A DNA stretch of 32,131 nucleotides. It comes from Paracoccaceae bacterium. GTDB taxonomy: Bacteria; Pseudomonadota; Alphaproteobacteria; Rhodobacterales; Rhodobacteraceae. The notes under the pieces are model-generated. The model worked only from the letters and a program-made list of their open reading frames with translations. It had not been told where the DNA came from and did not search any database. Of this stretch, positions 15,675 to 22,805 are shown one piece after another; position 1 is the stretch's first letter, and each line of letters begins with the position of its first letter. Position numbers and translations under genes: made by a program. Location: NCBI GenBank assembly GCA_024642725.1, contig JAHEAO010000035.1, positions 1 through 32,131 of the forward strand, written 5' to 3'.

Positions 15675-16489
15675 CACGGGTGATTGTTCATGCCGGTTTC
15701 CACAAGACCGGCACGACCAGCCTGCAGGATTTTCTGAACGACAATCGTTCTGCTTTATCGGCATGGATGACCTACTATGGCAAAGCCGATTTCCTGAAAG
15801 CCGGAGCGCATGCCCGCATCTATGGGCAGCGCCCGTTCTGGTGGCGCCGGGTTCTGTTCCGGCGCGCCTTCATGCGGTTCCTGCAAGGCATTCCCGCCGA
15901 TGAGGTTATCGTCCTGTCCCGCGAAACTTTTTGCGGCGTGATGCCCGGCCATCGCCGCTTTGGCGGGCGGATCGTGGAAAGCTATGCCACTGCCGCGATT
16001 CCACTGGCGCAAGAGATCGTCGGCTGCCTGCGCGATCATTTTGGTCCCGGCGTCACCATCGAGTTCATTTACACCCTTCGCGACCGCGACAATTGGCTTG
16101 CCAGCGTTCACGGCCACCTTCTGCGGTCGATCAAGCTGACCCGGACGCTGGAAGAGTTCCGCGCCGGTTTCCGGCACCTGCCGGACCCGCGCGCCGATGT
16201 CGGCCGCATTGCCGCAGCGCTGATGCCAATCCCGGTGCATATCGCCTGGCTCGAGGACTATGCCGACCAGCCTGAAGGTCCGGCAGGGGCCATACTGGAT
16301 CTGGTCGAATTTCCCGATGTCCTGCGCGATTCACTTCGCCCCGCGAAGATTGGCAATCCGGGACAGCCGCCGGAACTGCGCGCCCGCTTGCTGGATCTCA
16401 ACCGTGCTGGCAGCGAGGGCGCAAGCCTGAAGGCCGAAAAAGAGTCACTCTTGGCCGGTGACGTTGCCCCGCGCGTCGAAAAGTCCTAA
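15671..16489 (+). CDS. Sulfotransferase-like P-loop protein inserted between rimM and trmD
   Basis: 272 aa. It starts [26 protein letters not shown] at residues 11-17 is the 5'-phosphosulfate-binding loop of PAPS-dependent sulfotransferases. A second site, [10 protein letters not shown], then [21 protein letters not shown], supplies the Arg and Ser that contact the 3'-phosphate. No signal peptide is present. The acceptor is unknown; carbohydrate sulfation is one option. It is coupled to rimM by ATGA overlap, and trmD begins 8 bases after its stop, so it is transcribed with tRNA and ribosome maturation genes although its enzymology seems unrelated. Confidence 0.82.
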   Translation: MTRVIVHAGFHKTGTTSLQDFLNDNRSALSAWMTYYGKADFLKAGAHARIYGQRPFWWRRVLFRRAFMRFLQGIPADEVIVLSRETFCGVMPGHRRFGGRIVESYATAAIPLAQEIVGCLRDHFGPGVTIEFIYTLRDRDNWLASVHGHLLRSIKLTRTLEEFRAGFRHLPDPRADVGRIAAALMPIPVHIAWLEDYADQPEGPAGAILDLVEFPDVLRDSLRPAKIGNPGQPPELRARLLDLNRAGSEGASLKAEKESLLAGDVAPRVEKS

Positions 16490-16497
16490 CCAGCGCC

Positions 16498-17328
16498 ATG
16501 ACCGAAAAACCGAAATCCCATGGCCGCCTTTCCATCGCCGCTTCAGTGAAGCCGCGGGAACTGATGACGGACAGCCCGGATCTGGCGGGCGCATGGAAGG
16601 CCCGGGTCATCACGCTTTTCCCCGCCGCCTTCCCCGGCGTGCTGGGGGAATCGCTGACCGGCAAGGCGTTGCAGGACGGGCTGTGGCAGCTTCAGACCAT
16701 CGACCTTCGAGACTTTGGCGAAGGCCGGCACAAGAATGTCGATGACACGCCTGCCGGAGGTGGCGCTGGCATGGTGTTGCGCGCCGATGTGCTGGCAAAG
16801 GCCCTGACCGATGCCGCCGACGGCACCCCGAGGGACCGCGCCCGCTGGCCGGTTCTTTACCTTTCGCCGCGCGGCAAGCGCTTTGATCAGGCCATGGCTC
16901 ACCGGCTTGCCGCGGCCGATGGCGTCACGCTTTTGTGCGGTCGGTTTGAAGGCGTGGACGAGCGCGTGATCGAACATTTCGGCATCGAGGAAGTCTCGCT
17001 TGGCGACTTCATCCTGACCGGCGGAGAGATTGCAGCACAGGCCTTGATTGATGCGACGGTCCGGCTTATACCCCGCGTGCTTGGGAATCAGGCTTCAACC
17101 GAGGAGGAAACCTTCTCGGATTTTTTGCTTGAACATCCCCAGTACACGAAGCCCGCCGTCTGGGAAGGCCGTGAGATACCCGAAGTTCTTCTGTCGGGGC
17201 ATCACGGGAAGATCGCTGACTGGCGCCGGGCCATGGCCGAAAGGCTGACAAAGGAACGACGACCTGACCTCTGGCGGGCTTATTGTGCCAAGTACAATAG
17301 GGACCCGGATGAAGACCGAGAGCTCTGA
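16498..17328 (+). CDS. trmD: tRNA (guanine37-N1)-methyltransferase TrmD
   Basis: 276 aa, SPOUT methyltransferase making m1G37, which prevents +1 frameshifts. The SAM-binding trefoil knot is [17 protein letters not shown] through [11 protein letters not shown], whose Asp is the catalytic residue. [24 protein letters not shown] follows, and the usual C-terminal helical domain. The catalytic core begins at ARVITLFP. The ~32 residues before it (with KSHGRLSI and [15 protein letters not shown]) are absent from E. coli TrmD but, as I recall, occur in Rhodobacteraceae. The start at 16498 is therefore kept. Confidence 0.96.
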   Translation: MTEKPKSHGRLSIAASVKPRELMTDSPDLAGAWKARVITLFPAAFPGVLGESLTGKALQDGLWQLQTIDLRDFGEGRHKNVDDTPAGGGAGMVLRADVLAKALTDAADGTPRDRARWPVLYLSPRGKRFDQAMAHRLAAADGVTLLCGRFEGVDERVIEHFGIEEVSLGDFILTGGEIAAQALIDATVRLIPRVLGNQASTEEETFSDFLLEHPQYTKPAVWEGREIPEVLLSGHHGKIADWRRAMAERLTKERRPDLWRAYCAKYNRDPDEDREL

Positions 17329-17381
17329 GGACGCGCCAAACACTTCGCGGGAAAAACCGTGAGCATATAGGAGTAATTGCG

Positions 17382-17765
17382 ATGGATCTTATCGCACAGC
17401 TGGAAGCCGAGCAGATTGCCGAGCTCGGAAAAGAAATTCCGGATTTCAAGGCGGGTGACACCATCCGCGTCGGATACAAAGTGACCGAAGGCACCCGTAG
17501 CCGCGTTCAGAACTACGAAGGCGTCTGCATCAGCCGTAAGAATGGCAAGGGCATTGCCGGTTCGTTCACGGTCCGCAAGATTTCCTTTGGTGAAGGCGTG
17601 GAACGTGTATTCCCACTTCATTCGACCAATATAGACAGCATCGTCGTTGTCCGCCGCGGCAAGGTTCGCCGCGCCAAGCTTTACTACCTGCGTGCGCGTC
17701 GCGGTAAGTCCGCGCGTATCGCAGAGGTCACCAACTACAAAGCGCTCGACGGCGCCGAAGCATAA
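17382..17765 (+). CDS. rplS: 50S ribosomal protein L19
   Basis: 127 aa. It has the family signature [29 protein letters not shown], then [20 protein letters not shown] and [20 protein letters not shown]19 sits at the 30S-50S interface. The tail [14 protein letters not shown] is slightly longer than in E. coli (115 aa). The ATG is preceded by TAGGAG. It is separated from trmD by 53 bases and from rpmE by 12. Confidence 0.97.
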   Translation: MDLIAQLEAEQIAELGKEIPDFKAGDTIRVGYKVTEGTRSRVQNYEGVCISRKNGKGIAGSFTVRKISFGEGVERVFPLHSTNIDSIVVVRRGKVRRAKLYYLRARRGKSARIAEVTNYKALDGAEA

Positions 17766-17777
17766 GGAACAGCCGAG

Positions 17778-17999
17778 ATGAAAGCAGATATCCATCCCGA
17801 CTATCACCTGATCGACGTCAAGCTGGTTGACGGCACCGTCGTGCAGATGAAATCGACCTGGGGCAAGGAAGGCGAACAGATGTCGCTCGACATCGACCCC
17901 TCCGTGCACCCGGCCTGGACCGGTGGCGGCACCCGCCTGATGGACACCGGCGGCCGCGTGTCGAAATTCAAGAACAAGTACGCAGGTCTTGGCTTCTGA
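17778..17999 (+). CDS. rpmE: 50S ribosomal protein L31, cysteine-free form
   Basis: 73 aa, [35 protein letters not shown] and [13 protein letters not shown], matching alphaproteobacterial L31. No cysteine is present, so the zinc-binding CxxC of classic L31 is lacking. It is the last gene of the superoperon, followed by a strong terminator. Cys-free L31 should not depend on zinc, which is relevant to the zinc uptake locus 9 kb away, though no direct link is shown. Confidence 0.95.
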   Translation: MKADIHPDYHLIDVKLVDGTVVQMKSTWGKEGEQMSLDIDPSVHPAWTGGGTRLMDTGGRVSKFKNKYAGLGF

Positions 18000-18017
18000 G
18001 CCATTGATCTTCGGACC

Positions 18018-18052
18018 AACAAGCGCCGCCCCCCGGGGCGGCGTTCTTGTTT
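18018..18052 (+). terminator. Terminator of the ffh-rpmE superoperon
   Basis: A stem of CGCCGCCCC (18024-18032) / GGGGCGGCG (18035-18043), extended by AACAAG / CTTGTT flanks with a two-base bulge, then TTT. It lies 19 bases after the rpmE stop. Confidence 0.88.
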
Positions 18053-18138
18053 GGGGGGACCGGATCGTGCAAAGGTCAGTCCAGAGCGCCCGATTGCGGG
18101 TCCCGGGGTCGTCAAAACCTGTCCGCCAGGAGCGTCCA

Positions 18139-18651
18139 TTGCCCAAAGTCACGATCAGCCGTGCCGAAACCCAAGCCGACTTCGATCACGCCCGCAGCCT
18201 CTGCAATGCATGGGTCGACTGGCAGTTGAAGGTCTTTCCCGAATACAGGAATGAGATCCACAAGGTCTTCGAACCGGTGGCCTATGCCCGAACGCTGGCA
18301 GAGCTTCCCGTCATACATGCCCGCCCGAAAGGCGCCATCCTGCTTGCGGCACTCGACGGGCAGCCCGCCGGCTGCGTGATGTATCTGGAAATGGAGCCGG
18401 GTGTCGCGGAAATAAAGAGGCTCTTCGTCGACGAAAGCGGTCGGGGTCACGGGCTGGGCCAGGCGCTTTTGACGGAGATGTTCGCCCATATGCGGGCAGA
18501 CGGCTACAAGACGGTTCGCTTCAGCTCGGCCCGGTTTCTCACCCATGCACGGAGCCTCTACGAAAAAGTCGGCTTTGCGGACATCCCGCAGCCGCCCGAT
18601 TTCCCTGAGCACCTGCGCGGGATCGTCTATTTCATGGAGCGCCCGCTTTGA
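18139..18651 (+). CDS. GNAT N-acetyltransferase (third in window)
   Basis: 170 aa from a TTG at 18139-18141 with AGGAG six bases upstream. The frame stays open back into rpmE, but that part crosses the terminator and is unlikely to be coding. The acetyl-CoA site is VDESGRGHGLGQALLTEM, preceded by GVAEIKRLFV and followed by THARSLYEKVGFADIPQPPDF. It is of the general small-molecule GNAT type, not closely like the ffh-linked pair. Substrate unknown. It converges on the minus-strand oxidoreductase gene 36 bases on. Confidence 0.88.
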   Translation: MPKVTISRAETQADFDHARSLCNAWVDWQLKVFPEYRNEIHKVFEPVAYARTLAELPVIHARPKGAILLAALDGQPAGCVMYLEMEPGVAEIKRLFVDESGRGHGLGQALLTEMFAHMRADGYKTVRFSSARFLTHARSLYEKVGFADIPQPPDFPEHLRGIVYFMERPL

Positions 18652-18686
18652 TCACTTGATGCAAAGCCCCCGATGCCTTCGTCCCC

Positions 18687-20024
18687 TTAACGCACCATGG
18701 TTTCAACTTCAGCCCGCAGCCCAAACGCGACCGAGCTCCTGTCCAGTTCGACATCGTCGTAGGTCAGGATCGTGTCAACCTTCACCGGACGGATCAGCCT
18801 GACTCCCCCTGACAGGCCCAGCGGCAAAGCCCGCATCGGCACGGACACCGAACTTGGCCGAAGCTGTCCGGCCACCGTATAGCCGCCCTCGCCATCCAGT
18901 ATCTCACCCGCTGCAAGGTCCCTTTTGCTGACGGCAACTACGTCGGCGCGGAATGCCTCTGCAACGCCGGTCGCTTCACCGCGCAACCCAACGCTGGCCA
19001 CCGACATTCCCAATTCCAGGCCGATCAGGTGCCAGCGCTTGTAAGAACACATGTACCGACCAGAGGTGTCGGTCGTGACCTTGTATTCCTCAAGGCACCG
19101 GCGCTGGTATTCGGTCACGGCTTTCACGCAGACCCAGACGCCCATGCGAATGTCATAGTCGATCTGCTTGCCGTCGGCATCGAGGCTGTTCAGCACTTCG
19201 ACCATCCCCGGCCCCTCCAGAACGCCGCCATCGGCCATCGGCCGCATCAGGTTCGGCAGGTCGTCGATCGATCCTGACGGATAGGCCAGACCGTTGCTGG
19301 GCACCGACAGGCCGCAGGCATTGGCGATGGCCGAGGATTCGATGGCGGGCTTGGTGCCATCCAGAAAGGAATTGAACATCTTGGGGTTCAACCGCCCGAC
19401 TTCGGCCTGTTTTGCGGTCAGGCCCCAATTGTCCCAGATCGTGTCCGGAGTCGAATGCCGGAACTCCGGTCGCCACTTGTGCCCGCGCCCGGCGGCGGCA
19501 ACCTCGAAGCCGCAGGTCCGCGCCCAATCGACTAGGTCGCAGACTAGCGCTGGCTGATCGCCAAATGCCATCGAATAGACGACGCCCGCCTTGCGCGCCG
19601 CCCGCGCCAGTGCGGCACCGCACAGCGCGTCGGCCTCAACCGTCGCGCTGATCGCGTGCTTGCCTGCACCAAAGATGGCGATCAGATGCTGCGCGGCGAC
19701 GACCGGATTGCCGGTGCATTCGACGATGATCTCGATCGCCGGGTGGGCGATCAGCGCTGCCGCCGCTTCTCCGACATGGGTCGCGCCGCTTTGCAGGGCG
19801 GCATCCAGCGAACCCGCGTCGTATTGTTCTGCCGCCCACCCCGCCAGCGCCAGATTGGACCGTGCCTGCGCCACGGACAGATCGGCGATGCCGACGACAT
19901 GGACCCCCGGCAGCCGCACTGCCTGTGCCAGAAACATTGTGCCGAACTTGCCGGCGCCGATGACGCCGACACGGATGGGCCGCTGATCTTCGGCGCGCTT
20001 CTGCAATTTCTGGTAAAGGCTCAA
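18687..20024 (-). CDS. NAD(P)-dependent oxidoreductase with Rossmann and SAF domains (homoserine-dehydrogenase-like)
   Basis: 445 aa from a TTG at 20022-20024, with GGAG 8 bases upstream. The frame runs open to 20252 without a comparable start. Residues about 17-130 are a Rossmann fold (VGVIGAGKFGTM, G23/G25/G28; VVGIADLSVAQA). A central dehydrogenase-like part follows. The C-terminal ~90 residues look like an SAF domain (KRDLAAGEILDGEGGYTV then LPLGLSGGVRLIRPV). Such proteins act in sugar-acid or polyol catabolism in other bacteria, and are often mis-named as flagellar FlgA because of the SAF domain. Substrate unknown here, as no transporter or kinase neighbour is present. It is divergent from the GTA-like operon. 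Confidence 0.85.
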   Translation of the reverse strand: MSLYQKLQKRAEDQRPIRVGVIGAGKFGTMFLAQAVRLPGVHVVGIADLSVAQARSNLALAGWAAEQYDAGSLDAALQSGATHVGEAAAALIAHPAIEIIVECTGNPVVAAQHLIAIFGAGKHAISATVEADALCGAALARAARKAGVVYSMAFGDQPALVCDLVDWARTCGFEVAAAGRGHKWRPEFRHSTPDTIWDNWGLTAKQAEVGRLNPKMFNSFLDGTKPAIESSAIANACGLSVPSNGLAYPSGSIDDLPNLMRPMADGGVLEGPGMVEVLNSLDADGKQIDYDIRMGVWVCVKAVTEYQRRCLEEYKVTTDTSGRYMCSYKRWHLIGLELGMSVASVGLRGEATGVAEAFRADVVAVSKRDLAAGEILDGEGGYTVAGQLRPSSVSVPMRALPLGLSGGVRLIRPVKVDTILTYDDVELDRSSVAFGLRAEVETMVR

Positions 20025-20322
20025 GGTCGTTCTCCATTCGGATTTCGGTCCTTGGCATTGAGAAGGATCGCCGCGGCGAGAGCAAGCCCTGACGATTGCT
20101 GTCTGAAGATGCGGGGACTGCGGCAGTGGACTTGCCCCCCTATAAACCCGCCACGGGGGATGATTCAGCAAAGCCGGTGCAACTTTCGTGTTTTCCTTAA
20201 CCGAATTTTCACCTCCTCCCGCTAGCGTCCCGGCCATCTCCCGAAAGAGCAAACTTCATGATGCCCCCGCATGTTTCGCGGGTCCGCAGTCATGTCCCAC
20301 TACATCACCAAGGAGCATTGCT
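20025..20322. promoter_or_regulatory. 298-base divergent intergenic region
   Basis: Holds the promoters of the oxidoreductase gene (-) and the head-spike operon (+). No promoter could be assigned with confidence. A small dyad CCCGC (20266-20270) / GCGGG (20278-20282) lies about 40 bases before ghsA, probably in its 5' leader. A 133-codon open frame over this region has no ribosome site and is not called. Confidence 0.5.
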
Positions 20323-20589
20323 TTGTTGAATCCATTCGAGAACCGTACGTCTTCACTCTCCGGCCCGGCGACGGACATCCTGCCTGTGACGCCCAATGAC
20401 AACAACGATCTGCCAGAGGTGGCCGTCGCGCTTTACGTTGAAACCGGCGGCACCCTGTCGCTTGTTACTGCGCGCGGCTCGGCGCGGACTGTCAGCGTTG
20501 CCGACCGCTCGATTCTGCCCGTGGGAACACGCAAAGTGAATGCAACCGGCACCAGCGCCACGGGCATCCATGCCATGGTGATTGCATGA
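20323..20589 (+). CDS. ghsA: GTA-like head spike base protein (Rcc01079 family)
   Basis: 88 aa from a TTG at 20323 (or the next codon, also TTG), with AAGGAG 7 bases upstream. It reads LNPFENRTSSLSGPATDILPVTP, then EVAVALYVETGGTLSLVTARGSA and ILPVGTRKVNATGTSATGIHAMVIA. This matches my memory of the spike base protein of the Rhodobacter capsulatus gene transfer agent, RcGTA Rcc01079 (GhsA). It sits on GTA heads and carries the fibre. The next gene overlaps by four bases and is fibre-like, as in R. capsulatus rcc01079-rcc01080. The wider GTA structural cluster is not in the window, consistent with the dispersed GTA genome. Confidence 0.8.
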   Translation: MLNPFENRTSSLSGPATDILPVTPNDNNDLPEVAVALYVETGGTLSLVTARGSARTVSVADRSILPVGTRKVNATGTSATGIHAMVIA

Positions 20590-21653
20590 AGATCGCTTGC
20601 GATTTCTCGCTAACCTCGGCGCCCTATCGCCCCACGGCGGCACCGGCTCCTTGGGGCACGCCATGGGCCTCGCCGATCTCGGGGACCGCGGCGGGGCTGG
20701 TGCTCGACTTCGCGGCGGGGGCCTATGGCGTGGGTGGTCAGCCGGGCAGCTTGCCCGGTCTCATGGCCTTTACCCGCGCCACGGCCGCATCCCTGATCAA
20801 CGCATCCGGCCAGCTTGTGGGCGTTCCGGCCAACACGTCAAGGCTGACCCATGATCCCTACACACTGGCAAGGCTTGGGCTTCTTCTGGAAGGAGCGCGC
20901 AGCAACCTGTTCGCCAACAGCGCCACGCCTGCCACCCAAACTGTCGCCGTCACCTCGACACCGCATGTGTTGTCGTTCTACGGCAGCGGCAGCATCGCGC
21001 TTTCGGGCGCCCACAATGCCACCGTTGTCGGCAGCGGCAGCTATCCGTCCCGAACCGAGATCAGCTTCTCTCCGGCAGCCGGTAGCCTGACTCTGACGCT
21101 CTCGGGTCAGGTTCAGGCCCCGCAACTTGAAGCCGGTGCAAAGGCCTCGTCCTATATTCCGACCACGACCGCACCGGGACAGCGAAGTGCGGATGACGCG
21201 GCTGTCGCGCTGGGGCCATGGTTCGACACTGCTGCCGGCACCGTGGTTTTCAGCGGCTATGTGCTTGGGGCCAGCGCCAACGACAGGATCATCGAAATAG
21301 ACGACGGCACCGCATCGACCCGGCTGTCGCTGCTGTGGAACACGGTGCTCGAAAAGCCTCAGTTCCAGGTCTGGGCGGCGGGCGCCTTGCAGGCCGCCAT
21401 CGCCCCGCCCGGCAATGCCGTGCCGCTTGGCACTGAATTCCGGGTCGCCATCGCCTGCGCGAAAGACGCCTTCGGGATCTCGCTGAATGGCGGCGCAGTT
21501 GCGAATGACACATCCGGCTCGGTTCCCGCCGGGCTGACAACCCTTCGACTCGGCCGGGCCAGCGGCGGGGCGCAGGGCCAGATCATCACGGAATCGCTTG
21601 TCTATTACCCGGGCCGCCTGCCGGATACCGAACTTCAGGCGCTGTCCGCCTGA
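20586..21653 (+). CDS. ghsB: GTA/phage-like head spike fibre protein
   Basis: 355 aa. An N-terminal ~90 residues that probably bind the base are followed by LGLLLEGARSNLFANS (about 98-112) and APQLEAGAKASSYIPTTTA (about 178-196). These motifs recur in phage tail- and head-spike fibres. A beta-rich concanavalin/LamG-like domain (about 214-350; GTVVFSGYV, TRLSLLWN, ISLNGGAV, LRLGRASGG) ends ...YYPGRLPDTELQALSA. In RcGTA the head-spike fibre Rcc01080 (GhsB) binds the recipient capsule. No signal peptide. Coupled to ghsA by ATGA overlap; a terminator follows at once. Confidence 0.78.
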   Translation: MKIACDFSLTSAPYRPTAAPAPWGTPWASPISGTAAGLVLDFAAGAYGVGGQPGSLPGLMAFTRATAASLINASGQLVGVPANTSRLTHDPYTLARLGLLLEGARSNLFANSATPATQTVAVTSTPHVLSFYGSGSIALSGAHNATVVGSGSYPSRTEISFSPAAGSLTLTLSGQVQAPQLEAGAKASSYIPTTTAPGQRSADDAAVALGPWFDTAAGTVVFSGYVLGASANDRIIEIDDGTASTRLSLLWNTVLEKPQFQVWAAGALQAAIAPPGNAVPLGTEFRVAIACAKDAFGISLNGGAVANDTSGSVPAGLTTLRLGRASGGAQGQIITESLVYYPGRLPDTELQALSA

Positions 21654-21663
21654 GGAACCGGGG

Positions 21664-21697
21664 ACCGTCCCCTGCGATCCGCTGCGGGACGGTTTTT
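21664..21697 (+). terminator. Terminator after the head-spike operon
   Basis: ACCGTCCC (21664-21671) pairs with GGGACGGT (21686-21693) around a 14-base loop that can itself partly pair, followed directly by TTTT. It separates the spike operon from the epimerase gene. Confidence 0.8.
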
Positions 21698-21753
21698 CCG
21701 TTGCCCCAAGCGCTGACCCAGCTATGACTGTCCTGGCAAACAAGGACAGAAGA

Positions 21754-22767
21754 ATGCCAATCGCACTCGTGACCGGATCGGCCGGCTTCATCGGTTACCA
21801 CCTGTGTCAACGCCTGCTCGCCGAGGGCTGGACGGTGACCGGCTTTGACGCCATGACGGACTATTATGACGTGACGCTCAAGCAGCGCCGTCACGCCATG
21901 CTCTCGCAGCACCCGGCTTTCACACCCCATATCGACCGTCTGGAAAGCGATGGCGTGCTCGAGGCGCTGGTTGCGAAGTTGCGGCCCGATGTCATCGTCC
22001 ACCTCGCGGCTCAGGCAGGCGTGCGCTATTCCATCGACGCGCCACGATCCTATGTCGATGCCAATCTGATCGGCACATTCAACCTGCTTGAGGCGACCCG
22101 GAATTCGCCCGTGCAACACCTGCTGATCGCGTCCACATCCTCGGTATATGGCGCGAACACGCATATGCCCTACGCGGAAACCGACAAGGCCGACCTGCAA
22201 ATGTCCTTTTACGCCGCCACCAAGAAGGCGACAGAGGCGATGGCCCATTCCTATGCCCATCTTTACGCGCAACCGACGACGATGTTTCGTTTCTTCACCG
22301 TCTATGGCCCTTGGGGTCGCCCCGACATGGCCTTGTTCAAGTTCACCAAGGCGATCCTGAGCGGCGAGCCGATAGAGGTCTTCAATCACGGCAACATGTC
22401 GCGCGACTTCACCTATATCGATGACCTGACAGAAGGCCTGTTCAACCTGCTTGGTGCCGCGCCCGCCCGGCCTGAAACAGCCGAAGACATTCCGGCAAAC
22501 GACAGCCTGTCGCCGGTCGCGCCCTTCCGGATCGTCAATATAGGCAATTCCAGCCCTGTCAGGCTTCTGGATTTCATTGCCGCGATCGAAAGCGTGACCG
22601 GACGCGAAGCCGTCAAGGTATTCAAGGACATGCAGCCGGGCGATGTGCCCGCGACATGGGCCGACACGACACTGCTGCGCAAGTTGACGGGCCACCAGCC
22701 CGAAACCGCCATTGCCGATGGCGTGGCGCGTTTCGTAAGCTGGTACCGCGAGTACTACCGCGTATAG
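21754..22767 (+). CDS. UDP-glucuronate 4-epimerase (NAD-dependent SDR)
   Basis: 337 aa from the ATG at 21754 (MPIALVTGSAGFIGYHL), with AAGGA 8 bases upstream. The frame is open to 21598, across the terminator. NAD-binding G8/G11/G14, catalytic Y153-xxx-K157 (SFYAATKKATEAMAH), and STSSVYGANTHMPYAETD fit extended SDRs. TDYYDVTLKQRRHAML is a hallmark of the UDP-glucuronate 4-epimerase branch. It would supply UDP-galacturonate for capsule or LPS. Its length is normal for the branch. It stands alone between two terminators and has no glycosyltransferase neighbours. Confidence 0.92.
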   Translation: MPIALVTGSAGFIGYHLCQRLLAEGWTVTGFDAMTDYYDVTLKQRRHAMLSQHPAFTPHIDRLESDGVLEALVAKLRPDVIVHLAAQAGVRYSIDAPRSYVDANLIGTFNLLEATRNSPVQHLLIASTSSVYGANTHMPYAETDKADLQMSFYAATKKATEAMAHSYAHLYAQPTTMFRFFTVYGPWGRPDMALFKFTKAILSGEPIEVFNHGNMSRDFTYIDDLTEGLFNLLGAAPARPETAEDIPANDSLSPVAPFRIVNIGNSSPVRLLDFIAAIESVTGREAVKVFKDMQPGDVPATWADTTLLRKLTGHQPETAIADGVARFVSWYREYYRV

Positions 22768-22771
22768 GTCT

Positions 22772-22797
22772 TGCCCCCGGGGACGATTCCGGGGGCA
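22772..22797. terminator. Hairpin between convergent epimerase and putA genes
   Basis: TGCCCCCGG (22772-22780) / CCGGGGGCA (22789-22797), nine pairs, loop of eight bases, 4 bases after the epimerase stop and 8 bases before the putA stop. There is no strong T run on either side, so termination may be partial. Confidence 0.6.
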
Positions 22798-22805
22798 GGC
22801 CCGCG

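Noticed and set aside
17989-18138. N-terminal extension of the third GNAT from an ATG inside rpmE
   Set aside because: Crosses the operon terminator; the TTG at 18139 has a well-placed AGGAG and gives normal length.
20838-21791. 317-codon minus-strand frame over ghsB
   Set aside because: Antisense shadow without recognisable domain.
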